A program made the position numbers and the translations under genes. This document shows positions 12,821 to 20,392 of a stretch of DNA of 64,000 bases, in pieces. The DNA is from DASRDU01 sp035560235 (GTDB taxonomy: Bacteria; Acidobacteriota; Blastocatellia; RBC074): contig DATMAG010000076.1 in NCBI GenBank assembly GCA_035560235.1, positions 90,476-154,475 on the forward strand, written 5' to 3'. Position 1 is the first letter of the stretch, and each line of letters starts with the position of its first letter. The notes beneath the pieces were generated by a model, which was not told where the DNA came from, did not search any database, and saw only the letters and a list, made by a program, of their open reading frames with translations.

Positions 12821-14674
12821 TCAGGCTTCAACTTCGAGCTTCGGATAGAGCGCGTCAATGACTTCGCGGTATTTGTCCTCAACGAATTTGCGGCGCACCT
12901 TGAGTGTGGGCGTGAGTTCTCCGCCCTCGATGGTGAACTCACGGTCGAGCAGGGCGATCTTCTTGATCTTTTCGTAAGGCGCGAGGTCTTTTGTCACCTC
13001 ATCCACCTTCCTTCTGAAAAATTCGATAATGCGCGGATGCTGCGTCAGGTCGCTCTTCTCCTTCAGCTCCAGCGAGAGCGACTCGGCGTAAACGCGCAGG
13101 GCATCGAAGTTCGGGACGATCAGCGCCGCCGGATACTTGCGGTGATTGCCGATGACGATAACCTGTTCGACGAGCGGGATGCCGCGAATCAGGTTCTCGA
13201 TCATCTGCGGGGCGATGTACTTGCCGAGGCTGGTCTTGATCAGATCCTTCTTGCGGTCGGTGATCCGGATGAACCCGTCAGCGTCAATCGTGCCGATGTC
13301 GCCCGTGTGAAACCAGACGCCGTCATCCTGGCGCGAAAGCACCTTTTCAGTCTCTTCGGCGTTGCGATAGTAACCCTGCATCACGATGTCGCCCTGCACG
13401 AGCAGTTCACCGTCTTCAGCTGTTTTGACCCTGATGCCTGGAATAGGCGGGCCGATGGTGCCGAAGCGGTTGTCATCGAGATGATTGACCGCCACGACCG
13501 GCGAGGTTTCAGTCAGCCCGTAGCCCTGCAGAATCGTGATTCCGGCTCCGGCAAACGCGAGCGCAACTTCGGTCGGCAGCGCCGCGCCGCCTGAAACAAA
13601 GAACCGCAGCCGCCCGCCGACGGCTTCGCGCCATTTGGTGAAGACCAGCCGGTCATACAGCCTGTGCTGCATTCTGAGCAGGAACGGCACGGGCCGGCGC
13701 TGATCGCGCAGCACCGCGACTTCGCGCCCGACTTTCATGGCGCGCTGAAAGACCTTCTGCTGCGTCGGCGTGCCTTCAGCCGCGCGCTTGTTGATCGTCG
13801 CCAGAATCCGCTCAAAGAGGCGCGGCACGGCGGTCACCACCGTCGGCTTCACTTCCCTGATGTCCTCGGCCACATATTCGACGCCGCGCGCAAAACTGAC
13901 CTGCACGCCGAGATACATATAAATATAAAGTACAGTGCGCTCGAAGACGTGCGCGAGCGGCAGAAAAGTGAGCGCGTGATCGTCAGCCGTGATGCTGAAA
14001 ACTTCAGCCGACCGCAGCGCGTCCACCGTCAGATTGCGATGCGTGAGCATCACGCCCTTCGGTTCGCCGGTCGTGCCTGAAGTGTAAATGATCGTGGCGA
14101 GATCATCAGGCTGCGCGCGCGCAGCGAGTTCCTGATAAAGCTGCGGCTGCCGGGTGCGTTCCTCAGCGCCGCGCCGTTCGAGTTCCTCAAGCAGCATCAC
14201 CGCTTTGTTCTCTTCCTTCGGCGGCTCGAACATAATCAGCTTCGGAGCTTCGCCCCTGAGCGCTTCAAGCGCAGGCTGAATGCGTCTGAACTGTTTCTGA
14301 TTCGAGAGGAAAAGAATGCGCGCGCCGCTGTTTCTGAGAATGAATGTGACCTGTTCGACAGCCTGAGTCGGATAGATCGGCACATTGATCGCGCCGCAGG
14401 CGAGAATCGCGTAATCGGTGATGCTCCATTCTGGGGAGCTTTCCGAAAGCAGCGCCACGCGGTCGCCGGGCTGCACGCCAAGCTGCCACAGGCCGAGCGC
14501 CACATTGCGCACCCGTTCGTCGAGCTGCGCGCCTGTCACGTCGTGCCAGACCTTGCCGCGTTTGTACCGCATCAGGACTTTTCCGGCCCGCTGGCGCACA
14601 GTCCGGGCGAACAGCTCATTGATCGTTTCCGGTTCCCTGTTGGATTCATCAGTGCGTGTCAGTTCAGGACTCAC
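12821..14674 (-). CDS. long-chain fatty-acid-CoA ligase (AMP-forming)
   Basis: 617 residues from a likely GTG at 14674, chosen because a GGCAGG element lies upstream and because the first 37 residues of the longer frame look non-coding. The adenylate-forming superfamily is clear: P-loop-like IIYTSGTTGEPKGVMLTH, the acyl-CoA synthetase motif QGYGLTETSPV, the hinge-containing WFHTGDIGTIDADGFIRITDR and a C-terminal KKDLIKTSLGKYIAP. Layout and length match the FAA/FadD15-like clade that activates long-chain fatty acids. The enzyme is cytosolic or membrane-associated and would feed the beta-oxidation-type enzymes encoded a few kb downstream. Probably transcribed alone, about 105 bases upstream of the phosphatase gene. 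Confidence 0.9.
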   Translation of the reverse strand: MSPELTRTDESNREPETINELFARTVRQRAGKVLMRYKRGKVWHDVTGAQLDERVRNVALGLWQLGVQPGDRVALLSESSPEWSITDYAILACGAINVPIYPTQAVEQVTFILRNSGARILFLSNQKQFRRIQPALEALRGEAPKLIMFEPPKEENKAVMLLEELERRGAEERTRQPQLYQELAARAQPDDLATIIYTSGTTGEPKGVMLTHRNLTVDALRSAEVFSITADDHALTFLPLAHVFERTVLYIYMYLGVQVSFARGVEYVAEDIREVKPTVVTAVPRLFERILATINKRAAEGTPTQQKVFQRAMKVGREVAVLRDQRRPVPFLLRMQHRLYDRLVFTKWREAVGGRLRFFVSGGAALPTEVALAFAGAGITILQGYGLTETSPVVAVNHLDDNRFGTIGPPIPGIRVKTAEDGELLVQGDIVMQGYYRNAEETEKVLSRQDDGVWFHTGDIGTIDADGFIRITDRKKDLIKTSLGKYIAPQMIENLIRGIPLVEQVIVIGNHRKYPAALIVPNFDALRVYAESLSLELKEKSDLTQHPRIIEFFRRKVDEVTKDLAPYEKIKKIALLDREFTIEGGELTPTLKVRRKFVEDKYREVIDALYPKLEVEA

Positions 14675-14916
14675 CTTGCACCTGCCTGTTGTTGAAATGT
14701 TCGTGTGAATTCGCCCTGGAAAGGATGACAGCGGACGGGAAGAGAGACTTACACCCGCCACACGGTTGCGGTCTTTGATTTGCACAGTTGTTCCGCAATT
14801 GCTCCAGCGAGCGGGATCATCAATCTATTTCGGGGATTTGTCAATTTGCCGGGATTGTCGGCGAATCCGCTCTTCAGTGCAGCTTGTCAGGCATCTGGCA
14901 ATGCCGGATTCAAAGC

Positions 14917-14951
14917 GAAAACCCGGCTGCTGACCGAAGTCACAGCCGGGT
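14917..14951 (-). terminator. rho-independent-type terminator of a small minus-strand transcript
   Basis: A 9-bp perfect stem (ACCCGGCTG at 14921-14929, CAGCCGGGT at 14943-14951) is followed, reading the minus strand, by TTTTCGCTTT. It lies 38 bases beyond the TAA of a small open frame at 14989-15093, which supports real minus-strand transcription there. Confidence 0.6.
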
Positions 14952-14988
14952 CTGTCGGGGTCCCGATCAGATCGTCAATGAGTCCGGC

Positions 14989-15164
14989 TTATTTTCTCCG
15001 CCCGGTTGCGGCCAGCGTCGCTCTGGCGGTCAGGTTGCTGCCGGGGGCAACGTTCAGGTCGCGCTTCCAGGAAGCGGAGCCTGTCACGCTCACTGTTCCC
15101 GCGCCCTCCTGCCTTCATTGGTCGCGCCAGCGCGCAGCTGAGTAGTGCTTTTTTCCGCCTTCAT
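14989..15164 (-). pseudogene. small gene or frameshifted remnant
   Basis: Two short frames overlap. The first (15164-15090) reads MKAEKSTTQLRAGATNEG and onward for 24 residues. The second begins at a GTG (15093) overlapping the first stop, has GGAGG 11 bases upstream, and encodes 34 residues (VSVTGSASWKRDLNVAPG, ending ATGRRK). The second has strong GC bias at third codon positions and is followed by a terminator. Together they look like one small gene of about 60 codons with a frameshift in a G-rich run, or two overlapping micro-genes. I do not recognise the product. Confidence 0.3.
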
Positions 15165-15256
15165 CCTGCTGACGCGAAGAAGTTCTGTCGGGCGGCTCAC
15201 GGTCAGCAGAAATTTTCTGAGAAAGGATCGTCGCGTTTCCCGTCGCGGGCGCACAC

Positions 15257-15292
15257 AAAAGCCCGCCATCAGTGCGGCTGCTGATGGCGGGC
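15257..15292 (-). terminator. strong terminator of the Cys-rich microprotein gene
   Basis: A 12-bp perfect stem (15261-15272 with 15281-15292, 8-base loop) lies 32 bases past the stop codon of the small gene at 15324-15566. On the minus strand it is followed by TTTT. It also separates this transcript from the small frames further left. Confidence 0.75.
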
Positions 15293-15323
15293 GGCTTCAG
15301 GGCTGCGATCTGACTGCCGGTGA

Positions 15324-15566
15324 TTACCAGTGTTCGCCGTAGCTGTGTCGGCGGCGTTCACAGACGTTGCTGCTGGCCCAGGATTGCGAGAATCCTGCGC
15401 ACGGGCATTTCGAGCAGGTGCCCCAGCCGCGGCGTGGCAAATTGATGGCCCGGTTGTCAGCGGCGGCGCGCTCGCCGGATGATCCCGGACCGACGCTTTC
15501 CAGAACCCGGTGAGGACAGCAAATGCGGTTTGAGGCAGGACTAATCGCGGCGTTTGACTTCGACAT
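15324..15566 (-). CDS. small Cys/His-rich protein, possible zinc-binding microprotein
   Basis: 80 residues. The ATG at 15566 is preceded by AAGGAG with ideal spacing, and a strong terminator follows the stop, so this looks like a genuine single-gene transcript. The N-terminal part is Ser/Ala/Arg-rich. The C-terminal third holds GTCSKCPCAGF, then a lone Cys and SYGEHW: a C-X2-C-X-C cluster followed by C and two His. This resembles small zinc-ribbon-like proteins of the pattern CxxCxC...CxxC.H....H, although the second CxxC is degenerate here (CERR). No signal peptide is seen. I do not know its function; a precursor peptide is an alternative, but no modification enzyme is nearby. Confidence 0.55.
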   Translation of the reverse strand: MSKSNAAISPASNRICCPHRVLESVGPGSSGERAAADNRAINLPRRGWGTCSKCPCAGFSQSWASSNVCERRRHSYGEHW

Positions 15567-15621
15567 AAGCTTTTCTCCTTCCTTCAATCGCACCCCAGTC
15601 TGACTGTGAAAAAGCTCTGGA

Positions 15622-15651
15622 TGTGACAGCCTGTGATTCTTCGGCTACACT
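15622..15651 (+). promoter_or_regulatory. possible sigma-70 promoter for the rhomboid gene
   Basis: TGTGAC (15622-15627) and TACACT (15646-15651) are separated by 18 bases and lie about 40 bases upstream of the preferred GTG start at 15693. Each hexamer departs modestly from consensus, so this is a candidate only. Confidence 0.35.
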
Positions 15652-15692
15652 GGCGCTTCTTATATTCCGCAGCGCAGGTCACAGACAGAGCA

Positions 15693-16700
15693 GTGAACGA
15701 CCAGGCCCCTGAGAACATCACCACCCGCCATTTCCGCGTTTGCCCGCACTGCGGGCAGATGACGCCAGCGCTGCTGCCGGAATGCGCGAGTTGCGGCGCG
15801 CGGTCGCTGCACTCAGCCGCCGACGTGACCCGCGCGCGCGGCGAGGAGCATTTCATCAGCGCCTTTCTGCGACGAGCCACACCAGTGACCTATGCCATCT
15901 TCGGCTTCAACGTGGTGATCTTTCTGCTGATGAACTTTGCATCAGTCTACCCGCTGAAGCTGCAACTGATCTTCGGCGCCGACCCGGAGACGCTCAAGGC
16001 CTTTGGCGCAAAGACCAATGACCTGATCACGAAGGGCGATTACTTCAGACTCGTCACGCCGATCTTCATTCACATCGGGCTGCTGCATCTGCTGACCAAT
16101 TCCTATGCGTTGTGGATCGTCGGGCCGCAGGTCGAAAAGCTTTACGGCTCGGCGCGGTTCGCGCTGCTTTATCTTGGGTCAGGCATCGGCGGCGCGCTCG
16201 GCAGTTATCTCAACCCGCTCTCCTCGCGCACTTCCACAGTGCCGGGCGCTGGCGCTTCGGGCGCGCTCTTCGGACTCTTCGGCGTGCTCGCAGTCTTCGG
16301 GTTCAAGTACCGGGCGGAGCTGCCCGAAGTCTTTCGCCGCGCATTCGGGGCGGGCGTGCTGCCGGTGATTCTGCTCAATCTGCTGATCGGTTACAGCATT
16401 CAGTTCATTGACAACGCCGCGCACATCGGCGGTCTGCTCACCGGCGCGGTGCTGGCGTGGCTGATTCCGTATATCAAGCCCGGCGAGGAGCGCGTTACGC
16501 GAGCCGGTCTGATTCTGCTGGCGCTCTGCGTGACGATCGTTTCCTTCAGCTTCACGCGGGCCTGGCAGCAGAGCGGCAAATATCTGCCGCGCCGGGCGCG
16601 CTCGCCGCACACTGCAATGCTTTATTCAAACTTCAATTCAATTCTCTCAGGAGGGCTTTCATGTCAATCAGACGGATCGGAGTACTCGGCGCGGGCCTGA
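15693..16700 (+). CDS. rhomboid-family intramembrane serine protease with N-terminal zinc ribbon
   Basis: 335 residues from the GTG at 15693 (an upstream GTG at 15633 is in frame but falls inside the candidate promoter). The N-terminus carries a CPHCG...CASCG zinc ribbon in the cytosol. Six or so transmembrane helices follow, with the catalytic GASGALFG (Ser189) and the later helix NAAHIGG (His244) that form the Ser-His dyad, and an HIGLLHLLTN segment typical of the family. The protease would cleave transmembrane substrates within the membrane. The frame ends 40 bases inside the next gene, so the last 13 or so residues share DNA with the dehydrogenase start. Translational coupling is possible. 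Confidence 0.9.
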   Translation: MNDQAPENITTRHFRVCPHCGQMTPALLPECASCGARSLHSAADVTRARGEEHFISAFLRRATPVTYAIFGFNVVIFLLMNFASVYPLKLQLIFGADPETLKAFGAKTNDLITKGDYFRLVTPIFIHIGLLHLLTNSYALWIVGPQVEKLYGSARFALLYLGSGIGGALGSYLNPLSSRTSTVPGAGASGALFGLFGVLAVFGFKYRAELPEVFRRAFGAGVLPVILLNLLIGYSIQFIDNAAHIGGLLTGAVLAWLIPYIKPGEERVTRAGLILLALCVTIVSFSFTRAWQQSGKYLPRRARSPHTAMLYSNFNSILSGGLSCQSDGSEYSARA

Positions 16701-17551
16701 TGGGTTCGGGCATCGCGCAGGTGGCCGCAGCGAGCGGCTACGGGGTCACAATAGTCGAGGTCAGCGACGAACTGATTCAGAAGGGTCTCGGCGGGATCGA
16801 AAAATCTCTGGCGAAATTTGCCGAAAAAGGCACGCTCACAGCGGCGCAGAAGGATGAAACAATGGCGCGGCTGCGAGGCACGACAAAGCTCGAAGAACTT
16901 GCCGACGCCGACCTCATCATCGAAGCGATTATCGAAAATCCCGCCATCAAGAAAGAGACTTTCCAGAAACTCGACAGCCTCTGCAAACCGGAGACGATCC
17001 TCGCGTCAAATACCTCATCGCTTTCGATCACGGAACTGATGACGGCAGTTTCGCCCGCGCGCCGGGAGCGGTTTATCGGCATGCACTTCTTCAATCCGGT
17101 GCCGCTGATGAAGCTGCTTGAAGTGGTGCGCACGATTGTGACCGATGAAGCGGTTTACGAAGAGGCCGTGAAGACAGGCGAGGCGATGGGCAAGACCGTG
17201 GTGAGAACAGGCGACAGCACGGGTTTCATCGTCAACCGGCTGCTTGTGCCGTATCTGCTCGATGCCATTCGCGCCTTCGAAGGCGGGCTTGGCACGATCA
17301 CCGACATTGACAACGCGATGAAACTCGGCTGCGGTTATCCGATGGGGCCGCTCACGCTGAGCGATTTTGTCGGCCTCGACACGCTCTGTCACATCGGCGA
17401 CATCATGTTCGATGAATTCCGGCAGGAGCGTTTCGCGCCGCCGCTGCTGCTCAGGCGCATGGTGCTGGCCGGAATGTACGGGCGCAAATCGGGCCGGGGC
17501 TTTTACAATTACAGCGATCCGAAAAATCCGCAGCCGGTGAAGCTGATCTGA
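16661..17551 (+). CDS. 3-hydroxybutyryl-CoA dehydrogenase
   Basis: 296 residues. The ATG at 16661 has AGGAGG 7 bases upstream. The N-terminal Rossmann motif is IGVLGAGLMGSGIAQVAA; further family marks are NTSSLSIT, the catalytic His in GMHFFNPVPLMKLLEVV, and the C-terminal helical domain with DSTGFIVNRLLVPYLLDAI and LGCGYPMGPLTLSDFVG. Length matches the single-domain bacterial enzyme that interconverts 3-hydroxyacyl-CoA and acetoacetyl-CoA with NAD(P)H. It overlaps the rhomboid frame by 40 bases and is 8 bases upstream of a crotonase-fold gene, probably one transcription unit for short-chain acyl-CoA metabolism. Confidence 0.93.
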   Translation: MSIRRIGVLGAGLMGSGIAQVAAASGYGVTIVEVSDELIQKGLGGIEKSLAKFAEKGTLTAAQKDETMARLRGTTKLEELADADLIIEAIIENPAIKKETFQKLDSLCKPETILASNTSSLSITELMTAVSPARRERFIGMHFFNPVPLMKLLEVVRTIVTDEAVYEEAVKTGEAMGKTVVRTGDSTGFIVNRLLVPYLLDAIRAFEGGLGTITDIDNAMKLGCGYPMGPLTLSDFVGLDTLCHIGDIMFDEFRQERFAPPLLLRRMVLAGMYGRKSGRGFYNYSDPKNPQPVKLI

Positions 17552-17559
17552 GATTTGAG

Positions 17560-18285
17560 ATGACGAACGGAGCATCCGGTCACATGACGATGGAGCAGCG
17601 CGGCGCAGGCATCGCGCTGCTCACGATCAGTCGTGAAGCTGAAAACAACCTGCTCGATGCGGCGGCGCTCTGCGAACTGACCGGGCAACTCATCGCGCTC
17701 GATCAGGACAGCCGCGTTCGCGTCGTCATCATCACTGGCGCGGGCGAATCATACTTTGCCACGGGCAGCGATGATGATTTTGATGAGCGCGACCGACTGA
17801 GTGCGACGCTGACCAGGCTGAGCAAGCCGGTGATTGCCGCTGTCAACGGACTGGCTTCAGGCGCCGGTGCAGAGCTGGCGCTCGGCTGTCATCTGCGGCT
17901 GGCGACGGCGCAGGCCGGGTTTGCAGCCTTCAGAGATGATCTGATTTCAGATCAGCGCGCAGAGCGCGGGAGTTTCGATGAACTGCATAACTCCCGCAGC
18001 CTGACTGCTGCTGAAGCGATGGCGCTCGGGCTGCTCAATCAGGTGACTGAGACGCGCGCTGAAATGCTTTCAGCCTGCGAGCAACTGGCCGCGCGTATCT
18101 GCCTCAATGCTCCGTTCGCCATCACCTGCACGCTGGCGGCGGTCAGTCGCGGAATGCGGATGAATGACGATGATGCGCTGTTTCTTGAGACGGCGCTCTT
18201 CAGCCTCTGCTTTGCGACTGATGATATGCAGGAAGGAACGCGGGCCTTTCTGGAAAAGCGCGCGCCGCGCTTCACCGGACGCTGA
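17560..18285 (+). CDS. divergent enoyl-CoA hydratase/isomerase-family protein
   Basis: 241 residues. The crotonase fold is recognisable from VVIITGAGESYFATG, the oxyanion-hole strand PVIAAVNGLASGAGAELALGC and the later LTAAEAMALGLLNQV. Two features normally needed for hydration are missing: the acidic residue in the GxPE segment is replaced (AFRDDL), and the Gly-rich GGTQRL segment carrying the second Glu is shortened to an unrelated DELHNSR stretch. It is therefore unlikely to be a normal hydratase; an isomerase, hydrolase or non-catalytic role is possible. It begins 8 bases after the dehydrogenase stop and is probably co-transcribed with it. Confidence 0.75.
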   Translation: MTNGASGHMTMEQRGAGIALLTISREAENNLLDAAALCELTGQLIALDQDSRVRVVIITGAGESYFATGSDDDFDERDRLSATLTRLSKPVIAAVNGLASGAGAELALGCHLRLATAQAGFAAFRDDLISDQRAERGSFDELHNSRSLTAAEAMALGLLNQVTETRAEMLSACEQLAARICLNAPFAITCTLAAVSRGMRMNDDDALFLETALFSLCFATDDMQEGTRAFLEKRAPRFTGR

Positions 18286-18327
18286 ACTGAATTAGTTCCA
18301 AGGGCCGCTTTTCGCACTTTCGTTACC

Positions 18328-18356
18328 TTGACCTCCCCAGGCCCGGTCAATATACT
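18328..18356 (+). promoter_or_regulatory. near-consensus sigma-70 promoter of ribH
   Basis: TTGACC (18328-18333) and TATACT (18351-18356) are separated by exactly 17 bases. Transcription should begin near 18363, leaving only about 4 bases before the ribH ATG at 18367, which has no ribosome-binding site. This suggests a nearly leaderless message. Confidence 0.65.
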
Positions 18357-18366
18357 GGCACGTCAA

Positions 18367-18852
18367 ATGGACACCAGAAGCAATCCTGTGAGACAGACCC
18401 TTGAGGGCGCACTGCGCGCCGAAGGCCTTCGCTTTGCGATTCTGGCCAGCCGCTGGAACGATCTGATCGTCAGCCGACTGATCGGAGGCGCACAGGATGC
18501 GCTGCTGAGACTGGGCGCCCGCGAGGATCAGATCACGCTCGTGCGTGTTCCCGGTTCGTTTGAAATTCCGCTGGCGGTGAAGAAGCTGGCCGTGAGCGGG
18601 CGTTATGATGCGATCATTTGCGTGGGAGCGGTGATTCGGGGTGAGACTCCCCACTTCGATTACATCGCGGGTGAAGTGACCAGGGGCATTGCGCGGGTTT
18701 CACTGGAAACCGGAGTTCCGGTTTCCTACGGACTCATCACGGCGGATACAGTTGAGCAGGCCATCAATCGCGCCGGGGTGAAGTCAGGCAACAAGGGTTT
18801 TGAAGCAGCCCTCTCGGCTGTTGAGATGGCCAATCTGTTGAAGGAATTGTGA
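18367..18852 (+). CDS. ribH: 6,7-dimethyl-8-ribityllumazine synthase
   Basis: 161 residues from the ATG at 18367, the usual family length; an in-frame TTG at 18328 would start inside the promoter. Lumazine synthase is clear from FAILASRWNDLIVSRL, VRVPGSFEIPLAVKKLA, CVGAVIRGETPHFDYIAGE and SYGLITADTVEQAINRAG. The enzyme condenses 5-amino-6-ribitylaminouracil with dihydroxybutanone phosphate in the penultimate step of riboflavin synthesis and usually assembles into a capsid-like 60-mer or a pentamer. It is followed by nusB, a widely conserved ribH-nusB order. The other rib genes are not in the window. Confidence 0.95.
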   Translation: MDTRSNPVRQTLEGALRAEGLRFAILASRWNDLIVSRLIGGAQDALLRLGAREDQITLVRVPGSFEIPLAVKKLAVSGRYDAIICVGAVIRGETPHFDYIAGEVTRGIARVSLETGVPVSYGLITADTVEQAINRAGVKSGNKGFEAALSAVEMANLLKEL

Positions 18853-18990
18853 AGCGAACTGCAGCTGTTATCATCCCCCGTCATCGCTTCAGACAGGCAT
18901 TTCAACTCTCTGCCCCGTACCAGGAATCGCCGGACTTGTCGCAGTAATTAAGAACACAACAACGCAGACCTCTTTATCAGTGGAATAATT

Positions 18991-19461
18991 ATGGGTGCAA
19001 GGCGGAAAGCGCGTGAATGCGCGCTGCAAATGCTTTTCCAGTACGACGTGGCGCGTCAGTCGGTCGAGGAACTGACAACGACCTATTGGGGAGAGATGGC
19101 CGAGGCGGCAGATGACGTGCGCGATTTTGCAACCGAACTCGCGGTCGGCGCGATCAATCATCTGGATGAGATTGACGAACTGATCCGGCTGCGGACGGAA
19201 CACTGGCGCATTTCACGCATGGCCGTCGTTGACCGGAATCTGCTGCGGCTGGCAGTTTATGAATTCCTGCATCAGCCGAATACGCCCCGGACAGTGGCCA
19301 TCAACGAAGCGCTTGAAATCGCGCGCCGGTTCTCAACCCAGGAAGCCACACAGTTCATCAACGGCATCCTCGATGCCATCAAACGCGATCTTGAAGTCAG
19401 GGAAGCTCAGCCAGGAGAGGCCGCCAAGGCTCCTTCCACCGTTGCTCTGACCCAGAGCTGA
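18991..19461 (+). CDS. nusB: transcription antitermination factor NusB
   Basis: 156 residues. The all-helical NusB fold is recognised from ARRKARECALQMLFQYDV at the N-terminus (the boxA RNA-contact region), ISRMAVVDRNLLRLAVYEF in the middle, and AINEALEIARRFSTQEATQFINGILDAI near the end. With NusE it binds boxA RNA and supports processive transcription of rRNA operons. It lies 138 bases downstream of ribH on the same strand. The C-terminal 20 residues are an Ala/Pro-rich extension beyond the usual fold. Confidence 0.95.
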   Translation: MGARRKARECALQMLFQYDVARQSVEELTTTYWGEMAEAADDVRDFATELAVGAINHLDEIDELIRLRTEHWRISRMAVVDRNLLRLAVYEFLHQPNTPRTVAINEALEIARRFSTQEATQFINGILDAIKRDLEVREAQPGEAAKAPSTVALTQS

Positions 19462-19551
19462 ATCATCACATCACGCTTCTGACAGCGACCCGCGACCCGG
19501 CTTGCAGAGTCGGGCGCGCAAGCGCAGTGTGCCACGCTGATAGCGCAGGCT

Positions 19552-20328
19552 TCACCGATCCTGCCACACGGGTCGGCGTTTTTCGACGAGCGCGGTGATT
19601 CCCTCTCCGGCATCTTCAAGCGACATCAGTTGTTCGAGATAAAGTTTTTCGACCCGCTCCAGCGCGGCGCGAAAGTCGAGCGTGGGATTCAGATGCAGCG
19701 CCCGGCGCGCCAGTTCCAGCGAAGCCGCGCTGAGCGAACGCAGACTGTCGAGGACTTCCCCGGTCTTTTCCGCGAGTTGTTCCGGCGCAACGACGTGTCC
19801 GACCAGCCCCCACGCCGCCGCCGTGCGCGCGTTCAGTTGCAGGCCGGTCAGAATCATCTCGGCAGCGCGCTTCGGCCCGATCACCTGAGGCAGAAAGACC
19901 GAAGCGAACGGCGGAAAAAGCCCGACCCTGATTTCAGGCAGCGCAAACGTGGCGCGCTCGGTCGCAATGACAATATCGGCAAAGGCTGCGAGTTCACAGC
20001 CGCCGCCGAGCACTGCTCCGTCAACGGCGGCAATCACCGGACGCCCGAGCTCATCGAGCAGACGAAAGAGATCGTGAAAGGCCATCAGCATCTGGTAAGC
20101 GTTCGGGCCGCGATATTCGCCGATTTCGAGGCCGACCGAAAAGGCGCGGGATTCGGGCACAGCCGAAAACAGCACGGCGCAGATGCCGCGCTTGTCCCCG
20201 ATCTGCTCCAGCACTTCGCGGATTTCGTCGAGCATCTTCAGCGTCAGGATATTCACTGGCGGCCTGGCCAGTTCGATGCGGGCAATGCGGTCAGCAAGCT
20301 CAAAATTGATGCAGGTCAGATCAGGCAT
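19552..20328 (-). CDS. enoyl-CoA hydratase/isomerase-family protein
   Basis: 258 residues, normal crotonase length. Visible motifs are the oxyanion-hole region PVIAAVDGAVLGGGCELAAFADIVIA followed by ATFALPEIRVGLFPPFAS, where Glu of LPEI matches the first catalytic position, and a later LNARTAAAWGLVGHVV. The second catalytic Glu position falls in a hydrophobic VFLPQVIG stretch and is not conserved, which resembles the dienoyl-CoA hydratase or isomerase branches rather than classical crotonase. It lies convergent with nusB. Substrate not assignable. Confidence 0.85.
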   Translation of the reverse strand: MPDLTCINFELADRIARIELARPPVNILTLKMLDEIREVLEQIGDKRGICAVLFSAVPESRAFSVGLEIGEYRGPNAYQMLMAFHDLFRLLDELGRPVIAAVDGAVLGGGCELAAFADIVIATERATFALPEIRVGLFPPFASVFLPQVIGPKRAAEMILTGLQLNARTAAAWGLVGHVVAPEQLAEKTGEVLDSLRSLSAASLELARRALHLNPTLDFRAALERVEKLYLEQLMSLEDAGEGITALVEKRRPVWQDR

Positions 20329-20392
20329 GCAGGTAACAGTGGCAGGGCTGGCGGTTGAGACTCAGGGGGGGCAGGATTGAAAACGGGGGCAG

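Noticed and set aside
14788..15141. 117-codon plus-strand frame in the small-gene region
   Set aside because: No ribosome-binding site, atypical Ser/Cys-rich composition, and terminators in the region read on the minus strand.
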